DNA from: Fistulifera solaris
Taxonomy: Eukaryota > Bacillariophyta > Bacillariophyceae > Naviculales > Stauroneidaceae
NCBI GenBank assembly: GCA_030295235.1
Contig: AP026149.1
Location: 310,001 to 374,000, forward strand
DNA length: 64,000 nucleotides
Direction of reading: 5' to 3'
Made by a program: the position numbers and the translations under genes. Every line of letters begins with the position of its first letter. The first letter of the stretch is position 1. Below the pieces are notes generated by a model. That model ran no database searches. It saw only the letters and a list, made by a program, of their open reading frames with translations, and was not told the origin of the DNA. Of this stretch, positions 1-10,799 are shown piece after piece.

Positions 1-2015
1 GATAATCCTTCGATGGGTCCAGTTCTTGCAATTCCCAGCCTTTATTGGTAATTGACAATCCGTCAATTGTTAGATGTGTGTTCGGTCCAACTTTGACCAC
101 TAACGCACCGTCTAATTCGAGTTGTTGAATTTTCACATTGTGCCCACTGAGTACCAAGGAACTGCGCCTTGTCACTTTCATCGGGCCTTCCACTGTTTTT
201 AAGTCATCCGAGATCAGCGCAAAGGCTGGTGACAGTATGATGCGAGGACCTGGTGTAACAGGAATACCACCTGCTTTGATGAGGTCGTCGTCGCTGGTCA
301 CTGGCAAGTCTACACCCACCGACTGGAGTTTGTGCTGATTTTGAATATACATGTCAGATTCAGCCGACGACATGGTCCCTGGTGCGGAACTGCCCGCATT
401 CACGGCTTCTTGGCCCGCTTCCAACGCATTCTTGGCGGGAGAAAACGTATACCACCGATCAAACATGGTAAAACCAATATTTGCCTCTTGTTTCATTTCT
501 TTTTGAAACAACTTGGGAATATCTTGCATCATGCATTCCAAGCGTGTCGGTTTCTTAAACTCAGTGCGGGTGGCGTCTTTGTATTTTGGATTCACGAATT
601 CGAGAACAACCCCTTGATCTTCCCCGCGAAGTGTGCGAGCGTAAGATTTCATTTCAATTACCAAGTTGTTGGCGTTACCCGGGAACGGAGAATAACCAGT
701 ATTCGGATCGGCAACGTCGCCGTCACCCTGTGTTCGCAAGAGAGGATCCAATTGATTGTATTCAACGTTGATCACCAGCGACTTATCGGGATCTGTCTTG
801 TGTCTGTGTTTTTAGAAAATTGAGACTTCAATTATTGAAAAGTGGTAAACCACAGACCAAACCTGTACTTACTCCAGACGCGCAATAGCTCCAGCCGCTT
901 CGCCCGCCAAACGAGGGATGCAAATACTATTCATATGGAATTCTTTTTGAATGCTGACTCCCAATGTTGGTAGAACAGAATTCACCACCAAAGCGTTGGT
1001 GTCTTGCAAGAATATAACATGAGTCTTTCCTTCCTTTTCCCACTGATCGACGAGTCCTTCCCGGTACAGCAGATGGTGAACGTCACCATGACCGTGCGGT
1101 TTGGTTTGCACCGTCCAGCGGTCGTCCATGGCCAAACCAGCAAAACCATCTTTGAGTGCAGGAACTTTGTCTTGCGTGACAATGGAAACTTGTTGAGGAT
1201 CCATGCCGAAATATTTCTGTTCGAGCAACAATTGTCGCGTGGCGGCATCCGTATCTCCACTGGTCATAATCACGAGCGGAATTTTTACGGAGGAATCACT
1301 TTGTCTTGCTCGATGTTGCAGAGCCAATATATATTGACAGTAAAATTCCAAATACGATGCATTATCACATAAATTGGTTTCGAGTGACAATTTGGTGCCG
1401 GAATATCCCAATCGCTCTCCCAAACCACCGGCCACGAGACAAAACACGACATCTTTGCTGGCCGCCAAGCCGATCTGTTCGGCTTGCCGAAAGGATTCTT
1501 CTCCAAACTTCAACACTTCGCCCTCGGGGACGACGGCTTCGTACTCATCAAACGGATTGACGCCATCGGCGGATTCTTGCAACAGTTTTTTAGCTTTGCT
1601 CAGATAGGCACTGAGTCCACCCGGATATGAGGCATCCAAGTCGGCGAGCTAATAGAAGGAAAATAATACGAGTTGATGGAATGCGTGTGAGCTTACGTAT
1701 CGGATACTTGTGAGAGGTTGAAGTCCAGCTATTACGCACCTGTTCCGCCAATTGCTGTTTGCCGTGGTCGTCTTCTCCTGCCGCGGGCCAATTCTTGTAC
1801 ACATGAGCTTGATGCCCTTCGAGATCAAATGCAATCAAACGCTCAACAGCGTCTCTCCCACGGGGCGAAAGAAGTGCCAAGTTTTCGGTTGTCACGACAT
1901 CCTTCTTATTCACGGTCGCGGATAGCATTCCAAACGCCGCTCTTCGTTCTTTCGGGGAATGCACGCCGAACGCCGAAGCCGCCGTCCACAATACTGCCAG
2001 TAAAGTTAATCTCAT
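1..2015 (-). CDS. USP: UDP-sugar pyrophosphorylase, plastid-type presequence (3' part cut by window edge)
   Basis: Nucleotidyltransferase that makes UDP-sugars from sugar 1-phosphates and UTP. There are three exons, 2015..1740, 1648..873 and 803..1, with introns 1739..1649 and 872..804 (GT-AG). Joined, they stay in frame for about 618 residues before the window edge. The glycine-rich UTP-binding loop (LVAGGLGERLG, about residues 163-173) and the KPHGHGDVH and LEFVNPKY segments match the USP/UAP family. The N-terminus is a hydrophobic signal with ASAF at residues 13-16, then a basic Ser-rich stretch, which is the diatom bipartite plastid presequence pattern. This start is chosen because only it supplies that presequence. 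Seen: motifs and splice sites. Inferred: plastid location and broad sugar specificity. No frame break was found in the part present. Confidence 0.9.
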
Positions 2016-2798
2016 TTTCTTTTTCGATGAAAATGGTAATTGCCTGTCTTGAAACGAAACGACAGTGGAAAGGTTTCCAAGTCATATGCGCGATAATTGA
2101 TGTTTGTGATTCTGTTGTGCAAGTCAAACGTCATTCTTTTGGAGGGAGTTTTTTTCGCGTCACACAGGACTCCTATCCTCGAGCTTGCGTGACTCCTACC
2201 GCACCATCGTTTCAAGTGCAGCCGGTACTATATACCTGGTATACGTTTACGAGGTATAGAGCACGACTCTGTTGCTGTCCCGAGTCCATGCTCGGTACCG
2301 GTACCGTACCTACGCTACGACCTCCTCAGCTACGACTACTCTTGAATCTTGCGTTTCTTTTATCTTTTAGGTACATGAATTCTCAAGCTAAATTCAATTG
2401 GTCAGCAATGTTCCGCATGCCGCTAAAGCTGAAGATGAATGACGACCTGCCTGCGCTTGGAAAGGTAAGGAATATACCAGGTACCAGCGTGTCCTTGTCA
2501 GTCGAAGTAAAGCACTTACTAGACCTGAACAGATGAAATGCTTTAGAATACAACAGTACAGGGGCTCCAATTGTGTTGCAACCCTCCATGCTTACGGTAC
2601 AATTTCCCGACTATTGAATTCAACAGTTCCTCGCTTCGCCATGACTACTTTTCTGGTGTTGTGTCATGAGAGCGTCGTCATGACCCTCGGATCTCGCATT
2701 TTACTTGTACTGGTACCAGGTATCCTCTCAGCGTCGCAGTCGACAAGCAACGCGATTTTATTGTTGTTATTCTCTTTTCTCAACCTGCCTTTCGAATA
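2016..2798. promoter_or_regulatory. Divergent intergenic region between USP and the YggS-like gene
   Basis: No supportable gene. The open frames here are short and overlap exon 1 of USP in antisense. The notable content is a directly repeated GGTACC pair at 2294-2305, inside a stretch rich in GGTAC/TACC half-sites. The region must hold both promoters, but I cannot point to a start site. Confidence 0.5.
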
Positions 2799-3611
2799 AT
2801 GTTCATAAGCCGTTCGTTCATGGCTATTCTTCTTTTCTCTGTTACATCCTTTCCGCGTCACGTCGCTGCTTTTCCACGATCTCCTCTTCGTCACATCATT
2901 ATTAATTCCCCTTCCGCCCGTTTCATGTCCATCGCTTCCAATTACCAAAGCGTCTTGGAACGCGTAAAGAAAGCCACTCCTCCGGGTCAATCCGTTCGAT
3001 TGGTCGCCGTTTCGAAAACCAAACCACTGGAGGATTTACAAGCGGCTTATAACGCCGGCTGTCGCGTGTTTGGAGAAAACTATGCGCAAGAATTGGTCGT
3101 CAAAGTTCCAGAAATGCCCGACGACTGTTCGTGGCATTACATTGGATCTTTGCAATCCAATAAAGTCAACGCTATCGTCAAGGCCGTTGTACCTGCCAGT
3201 CGACTGACGATTGAAACCGTCAGTTCGATCAAGTTGGCGCAAAAACTCAATCATGCCGTAGCAGAAGGAGAACGATTGAATGTCATGGTACAAATCAATA
3301 CATCGGGAGAAGATAGTAAAAGTGGCGTAGAACCCAGTGAAGCGACCGATTTGTGTCGTTTTATTGTGACAGAATGTCCTCAATTGCAATTGACTGGTCT
3401 CATGACAATTGGTGCAGTGGGAGATTCGTCGTGCTTTGATGTGTTGCGTCAATGCCGCGAGACGGTGCAAAGGGAATTGGGCATGGAAGAAACGTTGGAG
3501 CTGAGTATGGGCATGTCGGGAGATTTTGAAGAAGCGATTGCTGCAGGTGCTACGAATGTACGTGTGGGATCGACTATTTTCGGTGAACGAGACTACTCGA
3601 AAGATAAATAG
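2799..3611 (+). CDS. PLPBP: YggS/PLPBP-family pyridoxal-phosphate homeostasis protein, plastid-type presequence
   Basis: Single-exon 270-residue protein of the YggS/PROSC family, which binds PLP without a known reaction and buffers vitamin B6 and amino-acid metabolism. The PLP-lysine motif AVSKTKP is at about residues 70-76. The family blocks VFGENYAQEL, WHYIGSLQSNK, LTGLMTIGA, LSMGMSGDFEEAI and the C-terminal VRVGSTIFGERDY are all present in order. About 40 residues precede the family domain: a hydrophobic signal followed by VAAFPRSP, which resembles the ASAFAP cleavage motif, so plastid import is inferred. An internal Met at 2820 is an alternative start. The size after removal of the leader fits the family (about 230 residues). 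The frame is intact. Confidence 0.92.
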   Translation: MFISRSFMAILLFSVTSFPRHVAAFPRSPLRHIIINSPSARFMSIASNYQSVLERVKKATPPGQSVRLVAVSKTKPLEDLQAAYNAGCRVFGENYAQELVVKVPEMPDDCSWHYIGSLQSNKVNAIVKAVVPASRLTIETVSSIKLAQKLNHAVAEGERLNVMVQINTSGEDSKSGVEPSEATDLCRFIVTECPQLQLTGLMTIGAVGDSSCFDVLRQCRETVQRELGMEETLELSMGMSGDFEEAIAAGATNVRVGSTIFGERDYSKDK

Positions 3612-3672
3612 TCTAGTAGGAACAAAAAAACGTAATCCGTATGTAAAATCTGCCTTTTCGAGTTATCAGTTT

Positions 3673-4761
3673 CTACAATTCATCCTGTTTCTCTTCTTCT
3701 TGATCATTCCCTTTACTTTCCTCTTTCTCTCTCTTCACCGAAGCCAAAACACAGTCCAAAAATGCCTGTACAGGATTCCCTGCCGCAATCGCATCTTGGC
3801 CATCCGCAGGCTCTAGTTGAAAGTTGGCCAAGACGGTATAAAACCCCGACCAGTCTTCATCCGGCATCAAAGTAGCAGTCAGGTGACGAAGCGTTTGCTG
3901 CACAGCCGGAGAGCGTAAATTATCTTCCAAATACTCGGCCGAGCGTTGTTCGGGAGGCAAGAGTTCCATTAATCGGTTTCGAGCACCTTCATCTTGCAAA
4001 ATGCCGGTAATCGCTTCGGGTGTGACCACGTCAGACAAAACTGGCCCCGGTGCACTACGTGATCCCTGATCTTGAATACTCGCCATGGCTCCTTGCAAAT
4101 CAGCCAAGGTGAGAGTCGCCCGAGCTCCACTGGGCTCATCGGTCGACATTTCCGACGAAGAACTCTGCGGCATACCCAAATTCTCTAAAATATTCGACAA
4201 AGCATCCACTTGGTTCGCATTGGTGGTGCTACTGGTTGGATTTACACTCGTTTGAGCTGACTCGTCGGTCTCCATGCGATCCGATTCGGGCGCGGCCTTT
4301 TTCGGATCCGCGAGATACTCATTTATCGAGGCCACAATTTCATCATCCTTCTCTTCACTGGCATCCTGCATCCAGTACATTTTATAGCGCTCTTGTTCGT
4401 CTTCGACATCCGGGCGAGTCCATACATAAATACGATCATTCTCGTGCTTCTTGCCCGTCATCGGTACGCGCTCAAACGTACCCGCACTACTGTCAATGAC
4501 AAATTCATCGCGCACTTCCCGATCACGACGATCGTACCATTGCCATTTTAGGGCATTATCTTTCCAAAGCAAACGAATCTCACCGCGGGTACGAATCGAC
4601 TCGCACTGGAAGGAAACTGGTTCTTGCGCTTGTTTCGTTAGAGCCATTTTGCCGGCCTTGACTGAGACGAGCGGCGCCGGCTCGTCGTTGCCCGTTTGGT
4701 TATTGCTTTCTCTCTGTAGGCGGCGATTCGCGCCGATCTGATCAAAAAAGTCGGAGTACAT
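3673..4761 (-). CDS. RPN13: Proteasomal ubiquitin receptor Rpn13/ADRM1
   Basis: About 362 residues. The N-terminal Pru domain (from VKAGKMALTKQ to YKMYWMQDAS) binds ubiquitin and docks on Rpn2 of the 19S proteasome. After an acidic, Ser/Thr-rich linker, the C-terminal DEUBAD domain (from SDVVTPEAITGIL through LLPPEQRSAEYLEDNLRSP to the end) would bind and activate UCH37/UCHL5. An Asp/Glu/Lys-rich tail closes the protein. The start MYSDFFDQIG at 4761 was chosen because the Pru domain follows closely. The same frame stays open to an upstream Met at 4854, and GTAAGT near 4797 could be a donor of a 5' intron, so the true N-terminus is unsure. The stop lies about 60 bases from that of the YggS-like gene, so the two genes converge. 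Confidence 0.9.
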   Translation of the reverse strand: MYSDFFDQIGANRRLQRESNNQTGNDEPAPLVSVKAGKMALTKQAQEPVSFQCESIRTRGEIRLLWKDNALKWQWYDRRDREVRDEFVIDSSAGTFERVPMTGKKHENDRIYVWTRPDVEDEQERYKMYWMQDASEEKDDEIVASINEYLADPKKAAPESDRMETDESAQTSVNPTSSTTNANQVDALSNILENLGMPQSSSSEMSTDEPSGARATLTLADLQGAMASIQDQGSRSAPGPVLSDVVTPEAITGILQDEGARNRLMELLPPEQRSAEYLEDNLRSPAVQQTLRHLTATLMPDEDWSGFYTVLANFQLEPADGQDAIAAGNPVQAFLDCVLASVKREKEESKGNDQEEEKQDEL

Positions 4762-4861
4762 GATGTTGGAAGTGTTGATTGCTGAGATAAACTTACAAAT
4801 ACTGGTAGAACCGACTGGTAAATTCACGGGATGCTGCTGCTCGTCTTCCAGCATCGATGAG

Positions 4862-5481
4862 TTTCGTCGTGACTCACCAGTTCGTGACCCGAGGAAGAAG
4901 CTGTAAGCACCACGTACAGATGGATGGACGGTTTATCAATTAACCTTATCGTTGCACTTTCCAGTGCGTCCACCAACTGGCGTGGGGCTGACGATTATGA
5001 TGCCATATTTTAACGCCGCTAACGCCAGTACACGTGCTACGCTAGTTTTACGCATCTTGTGTGAGATTTAAGGAGTCATTTTTCCCGTGTGCTTCTACTC
5101 TGGCCGCTACAAGTACTGGTATTCTCTGGGAAGGACGTTAAAATTCTGCCTCCCAGTACAAGATTATACGTAGCGTCTACGACGAGGCAGAATTTTAACG
5201 CCGTTCCCAGCTTTGATCATCGTAAGCCACTACAGCTTTCGTAACATCATTGTATAGAGCATACAACGCCAAGCAATTTGTAGTCTTACAACTTACAACA
5301 CTTCCCTAGAAAATTTAAATAGTGATCGCATAGCACTGGCTACCTTGTCAGCGCAAAGAGGCCTTGCATGGGTAACGCAATCTACAAATCAAGCACGGAG
5401 GACAGTGTGTGAAGGACGCTGTCGATCGCGTTGCCGACTAACAAGCGATGTACCTCTAGTTATCCCTCATGATTACCCCTT
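4862..5481. other. Intergenic region carrying a short inverted-repeat element
   Basis: No gene is supported. It holds the 85-bp terminal-inverted-repeat element described separately (5126-5210). A partial, degraded piece of the same end sequence (ATTTTAACGCCG) lies near 5010. Confidence 0.5.
5126..5210 (+). mobile_element. Short terminal-inverted-repeat element (MITE-like), copy A
   Basis: 85 bp with near-perfect terminal inverted repeats of about 27 bp. The left end reads CTGGGAAGGACGTTAAAATT and continues into CTGCCTC. The right end is its reverse complement apart from two mismatches. The core holds CCAGTACAAGATTATACG. The reverse complement of the whole element matches 25900-25983 along nearly its full length, core included, so this is a dispersed family and not a chance hairpin. 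It has no coding capacity, so mobility would need a transposase in trans. A clear target-site duplication is not visible. Confidence 0.75.
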
Positions 5482-6597
5482 TCACGCAGACGGATCCTGT
5501 GCTGACTCGTCTTTTGTCGAGCCTCTGGTCTGCTGGTCAAAATCGTTTAAACAGGCTTGAACGAGCTGACTCACCATATCCTGTGAAGTATTCGCGACGG
5601 GCGGCGGTCCTTGCATCAAATGACTTGACAGAAAGGTTCTTGGTCGGTTGGGTGCTGAAAAGGAGTTGTTGTGCAACAACGGCATAAGCATATTGCGGAT
5701 GGATTCGGCTGTAGGACCCATGCGAGAACGATTGAGTTGGCTCGGTAACGAGGGAAGCTCGTCACGAAAACCTTGACGGAGCAAAAGAGAAGAATCAACG
5801 TGCCGATTGTGCTGTCGTAATTTTCGTTGAATCAGCTCGTCTAGGGCAGAAACATCATTTACCACAGAAAAGTCTGTAGGCAACCCATTGATGGGATTTA
5901 TGAAGGAGGGGCAGCCGACGGTGGGTTTAAAGCACTGGCGATTCGAAGCGGATTTGAGGCCGGATTGAGTTGCAATGACGCAACCGATTGCCTTTTAGCA
6001 ATGATCTGAGTCATTTGACGAGATAGGCCGGCGTCAATAATAGAATTTGAGGAAGGTTGACTGAGTAAACTTCCTGGTGGCCAAATGAGAGGAGGGATAG
6101 CCTGGCTATCTGAAATCATTGAGGATGGGACCGTTCGCTGTAGGAGTGCATTCCTATGAGCATCAAGTTGTTGAGACCTTGCCAAACTAGATTGCTGTAA
6201 ACATGATCGTTCGTATTCAGTGGCGATTTTTAAAGCACGTCTTAATAGTTCCTCGAGTCTCTGTCCTTCGATCTTAAGCCGCACATTTTCTCGTTGAGCC
6301 TCTGCGCTTTTTCTGCGACAGCTCTGCGACAACTCTCTTTTTCTTTTCGCGCTTTCTCCTAGAATATATTACGTTCATTTTGCGCTTTTTCATGGAAATA
6401 GAGTTTTCTTCACAGCTGGAGGACGGTGCTGGTTCGACGTCATGCGATGTTGCGTCGCATTCACTATCAGTGCCAAGCGATTGCGCTGAATTATTGTTAG
6501 AAACGGGTGCGCTATACTTCGAAACTAATGCCTGAGGCTTTCGATCGTCTTCCGACGCCAAGGTTTCATTTTTGCATTCTGATGCATCGATTTTCAA
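5482..6597 (-). CDS. bZIP transcription factor (two single-base frame breaks)
   Basis: About 370 residues once two breaks are bridged. The basic region, KMNVIYSRRKREKKKR, fits N-x7-R, and a Leu follows at +10 from the Arg, as in bZIP proteins. The zipper continues in the next frame (AEAQRENVRLKIEGQRLEEL). Dropping one base from the T5 run at 6308-6312 joins them into perfect heptads with d positions L, A, L, L, A and an Asn at an a position, the classical dimer-register residue. A second break at about 5903-5911 (a G4 run on the + strand) separates the C-terminal Ser/Pro/Gln-rich part, which resumes as INPINGLPTDF and ends at 5482. The N-terminus is acidic and Ser-rich. Expected to be a nuclear DNA-binding dimer; the target is unknown. 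Confidence 0.8.
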
Positions 6598-7243
6598 GGC
6601 ATTGCTTTTTGATTATTCCTCCCTAATTTTTCCGACATTGCTCTTCTCGAATCTTCCAGGAAAACAATCTTTATTTTTCCTTCAATGATAAGAGCTTGGG
6701 CTTACTGAAGCACAAAAGTTGAATTTGAACGTCGCGTTTGCCAATGTTTAACGATGCTTGGTATGCGGAATATTTTTTGTTTCGGCTCCGCGGCCACGTC
6801 GGTGGGGAGTCGATGAGACTTGAGACTACAAAGTAAGAAACGCTGTCTGTAGTCTGCAGTAATAAAGAGGGCCGGAAATGTTACGGCTGGGCACTGGGCT
6901 TCAGGCATCACTTGTCTTAAAATTGTCCAGTGTTTCTATTTTCTATTCACGAGAACGTGTTCTTAGGGAAAATACCTTAGCTAATTTTTTGTGGAACTTG
7001 CAAGGAACTGTAAAGGGAGGGATAAATGGCGCAGACTTATAAGGGCGTTCTCTGAACTCTGAACTCAAAAGAGTCCTCCCATCTCCCGTCCCACCTACCA
7101 GGTACTTTGTACTTTGTAACCTCCATTGTTCTGATAGTTCTAGTTCTTCACCTTGGGGCTTGGGCTTAAAGCCTGGAGTTGCTGTCATTGTACTGTACTG
7201 GTAATTTGTAGCACTGCTGAATAGTGAACACCCGGCGCCCGCG

Positions 7244-7270
7244 CCCACAGCCCACAGCCCACAGCCCACA
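7244..7270. repeat. CCCACAG tandem repeat
   Basis: Just under four consecutive copies of the 7-bp unit CCCACAG, ending in CCCACA, directly after a GC-rich GGCGCCCGCG stretch. Simple tandem repeat with no function assigned. Confidence 0.85.
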
Positions 7271-7740
7271 CACGACGAAATGCGCGGATTAAGTGATACC
7301 TGGTAGTCGACAGCCGATAACACCGATACTCCGGTTGAACTTTTCTTTGTTTCTGCTCCGTTGTCCGTTCTCCGTTCTCATCTATCCATCATTTCTCTTA
7401 TATAGAGAGTAGGGCAATCTCTTTTCACTGCTTAATGTTTGCGGCTTGGGTTTTTTCCTCTTTATGGCGCACTTGTCGCCGCCACCCCGCCTCTTAATAA
7501 TTTTAACGCGGACGCTGGACTTCGATACAAAAAATCGATCATCATCAACCCAAGACCCAAGACTCTTATCTCGTGTCTTGGTTCTCGTTTGTTCCATCCT
7601 CTTCCGTACTTGTTGCTTGACATTCCCACTTGGCAGTCCAAGATCCAAGAAGGAAAAAAGAAGGACGGGAGTTGTATGTTGTATAGATCACTGAAGAACG
7701 TGAAACTTCTTCTATCTTCAAGCTTCAAGGTCTAACACAA

Positions 7741-7854
7741 ATGGCGGCATTCGGGAATACGAATTTCGGATGGGTTCTCGTCGTTCTATGTCTTATGTAC
7801 CACTTACTACCTCAAGAATCACAAACTACGGTCTTCATTTTTGTATCAAGCTAG
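7741..7854 (+). CDS. Possible 37-residue single-span membrane microprotein
   Basis: ATG in a favourable context (ACACAAATGG) opens a 37-codon frame. Its residues 11-23 are strongly hydrophobic (WVLVVLCLMYHLL), after a short polar head (MAAFGNTNFG). It ends in VFIFVSS and TAG. It lies alone in a gene-poor stretch and matches no family I recognise. A frame this short can arise by chance, so transcript and conservation evidence would decide. Confidence 0.2.
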   Translation: MAAFGNTNFGWVLVVLCLMYHLLPQESQTTVFIFVSS

Positions 7855-8494
7855 AGGCTAGAGTCACGAAGGAACAAAAGCAATGAACCAAGGATTTAAG
7901 TGATTTCTATAATCCCCAAAGTAAATGCTAAATGCTACGGAGTCATAACTAGATATCCAAGAACCTAGCACTTGTCTACTAATTAGTACTTTTGTATTTA
8001 GAATCTTAAGTCTAGAATCTAGATCCTGGATACATTATCACCATTGGACATTGTTTTGGCGTAGCCCTCGTTAACTCATCTTTTCGTGAGTGTTGTAAAC
8101 CAAGCGTATTGCAACCTTCGGAATTGATGGCGTGAGGCTATTAGACGTCGCATAAAAATGAATTCTTGTCTTCGGTTCTCAATCAGCCTTTCGGCATTGT
8201 ACTGGTATATCTTTTGGAAGACAAATGGACGCCGGGGCTCGGCTTTTACGTTAAAGCTTCAGATGCCCGACTAATTAGAAAATATAGTTTATGTTTTATT
8301 GTGAACATCCAGTTAAGTTCCAACTCTGACTAACTCTAGAACTGTCCATGACCGTTGCCAAAGAACAAGCCAAGATCAAGCGGCAAAAACACGACCCGTT
8401 CTTAACTCTTCCGACATTGGGTACAAGGACAACTTGTGATAACTAGCGTCACACTCTGGCCAAGGTGTTCGCTACAATAGGTCGATGGGCAACT

Positions 8495-10192
8495 CTAAAA
8501 ATCCTTGACTTTCAAATCCTTCCATTGATCAGGGAATAAGTCGTCAGAAAGTCCAATGGGATGTCGAAAAGCATTCTTCAAATGTTGGTCAGTGGTATAC
8601 AACTTGTCGGAAAAGCGAATGGCTTTGCGAGGGACGTGCGTGACGATATGAACGGACGGCACGCGCTCCTTGGCTGACAACCCGAAGCGATTCAAGATGC
8701 GAACTGTGAACAGTCCGTTGCTTTCGTTGCGCTCTAAAACAGTGCAGGGTCTCAAATTCATGAATTCAAATGTATGTCGTGTTTGTTGCCATTGAACGGT
8801 CACAAGGGTAGAAGGGTCGGTGTCGTCTACTTGGGTTGAGCGCGCAATGTCTTCGTACCGATAGAAGCAAGACGTGAAAATGTTGGCGGGATATGGATAC
8901 GTCTGTAGCTCTTCTTGGGTGCGTAAGACTTTCACTACATCATCCATGACATAGCTAGGCGTATAAGGCTCTTCGTATTTACCGGGAGAAGAAGGCGTCC
9001 ATGTTTCGACGTGGCGTACCCAGGCTTCTATCCAGTCCGGTCCGTAATCCAATAAAATTTCCTGACCCACCGCAATGTCACGCAAAGCAATTAGTTTCAA
9101 GAGAAACTTGGGAGCACGAGGTGCTTGTGGATCTTGCCATTGTGTCAAGTTGGTCCACGAAACATCGTTCGGAACCGTGTCCCATTCCAAACGGACATTG
9201 GTGTATTGACCACCACCGTGGTTTACGAGATGCATACCGGGTCCGTAGGGATACAACAGTACGGATGATTCGTTGTGTCCAAAGCAATAATTGAGCAATA
9301 ACTGCTTCGAATAATCCACCTGGGAGCTTGGTTTTTGACCCTCGTGATATCCAGGGCACGCGGATCAGTAATCGCCATGACCGGAACCGGTAATACTACC
9401 GATCCTTGTCGTATATTCCGAGCGGCAAACAAACCTCGTCCCGCATCCGGTAGAACCGAACGTCCTGGTTTCACATTGTCCAAACAAAAGCCGTACTGAC
9501 GCAGAAACTCGAGATGTCGACGAGTGGTCGTCTTTCGAGAGGCTGGAGCATTTTGTTGAATACGCGCATTTCGTTCCGAAAACCAGTGGGGACTATAAGG
9601 GACAAAAATTTCATCACCGGCTACCATAGGTTTTTTGACAAACCACGTGTAATTGTGATAATGTGTAATGGCACCTGCTCCAGGCGATTCGGTGCGGGTC
9701 AGACCGGCTTCATCGACCATGGGCACAAACGGCAACACATTGTGTTCTTGCACAATAAGTCCATTGGCGAGCATTCCGATCCCGGGGATCGACGATAGTA
9801 CCTGCTGTCCTTCGTAAAAGCCTCCCGTTTCTTCGGCGCTCCACCAGTAGTCGTCCAATAATCGTCGCAGAGCGGCCGCATACGTATGATTCAAGTCGGT
9901 CACTTGGACGACGACATCACCGTATAATAGGGGGAGTACCCCGTTCTGGACGATCGATTAAAGTGAAGACACCCCATCCTCCATTCGGTAGAGTTGATTC
10001 GGCCATGACCAATTGACATTCCGGAGGAACTGATGGTTCGGAAACAAAGGAACAAGTGCCGTCATTGTCACAGGTTGCATCCTCTGTCTCGTCGGAAGAT
10101 GCAGTGCATAGATAGAAGATGGCGCATGCGAACAGAATGAAAGTTTTGCTGTATCGGAATAATATGCACCTTCCAGTTTCGGACTTGAGCAT
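8495..10192 (-). CDS. SET-domain protein, membrane-anchored or secreted N-terminus (two single-base frame breaks)
   Basis: About 565 residues when bridged. The N-terminus has a hydrophobic span (FILFACAIFYLC) after a basic head, so a signal or anchor is inferred. The SET domain starts at PDAGRGLFAARNI, continues VVLPVPVMAITD, then QLLLNYCFGHNESS, YGPGMHLVNHGG with the NH motif, and IAVGQEILLDYG, the usual SET C-terminal motif. An upstream half-repeat (GGWGVFTLIDRPERGTP to IFVPYSPHWF) looks like a second, degenerate SET-like copy. Breaks sit in a G5 run at 9930-9934 (one extra base) and a T5 run at 9332-9336 (one missing base). Such proteins are common in diatoms. The substrate is unknown and histone methylation is not implied by the predicted topology. 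An upstream Met at 10258 is an alternative start. Confidence 0.75.
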
Positions 10193-10258
10193 GCTGCAAA
10201 AATGGATGAATTTTATGATGATATTGATGACAGGTGTTATCCACTCGTCACTCGTCAC

Positions 10259-10799
10259 CCTTGCTCGTTGATTTTAGTCGGCAAAAACCGTAAAACGTCC
10301 CCATATTGTACAGGGTAAGGACGTACAGGGGCTGCTCCGAGACGAACTCCTCCAGTGATTTTTTTGAGTCCCGGAAGTTCGCGAAATTGAAATACAATCA
10401 ACTATTAGGCTCTACTTTGGCATTGCTTTAACAAAAAGTTACTTGGATCACTGCCTTTGAAAACTTTGTTCCGATGTTCCTTTTGGTGGCGAAAATAGTT
10501 ACGGTAATTGTTTTTCATGAAGCCTCAAGTCGTCGTTTTTATGTGCGTCTTTCTTTGACGTGTGGAGATTATAATACGCATCCCACTTACGCGTATTTAA
10601 GAATTAGAACGTCGTGCAAAGGCTGTACTGGTATGGACGCATAACACCATTCTTTACAAGTGATAAGAAAAATACGTTTCATCTATGACTGCTGGATGTG
10701 ATCGATTTTATGATCAAATGCTAAAAAATGATATAAATATATAATTGTTCTATTGGATACATGAATAGCTAGCTAAGTTGATTTTCATCTCGAAGACGA
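10259..10799. other. Intergenic region, nothing recognised
   Basis: AT-rich, with only very short open frames. It should hold the SET gene promoter on its left side and the 3' end of the cyclin gene on its right. No repeat or RNA gene seen. Confidence 0.45.

Larger units (their letters stand above)
6598..8494. other. Long intergenic region without a recognised gene
   Basis: Open frames here are short, overlapping and low in complexity. A 126-codon minus-strand frame at 6943-7323 has no family signature and runs through a tandem repeat, so I do not call it. The region holds a CCCACAG tandem at 7244-7270 and a 37-codon candidate at 7741-7854, both listed separately. The upstream parts should include the bZIP promoter. 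Confidence 0.5.

Noticed and set aside
1718-2536. 272-codon + frame opposite USP exon 1
   Set aside because: Antisense to a well-supported exon and intron, with no recognisable features. The opposite strand has signal peptide, splice sites and family motifs.
6290-6360. 73-nt GT-AG intron joining the two bZIP frames
   Set aside because: Length and phase would fit, but it removes the Leu heptads. A one-base run-length change gives a perfect bZIP instead.
6943-7323. 126-codon minus-strand frame
   Set aside because: No family motif. It runs through the CCCACAG tandem repeat and has biased composition from low-complexity DNA.
9325-9420. 80-nt GT-AG intron in the SET gene
   Set aside because: Phase would fit, but it deletes the conserved VLPVPVMAITD part of the SET domain. 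A one-base change in the T5 run is simpler.
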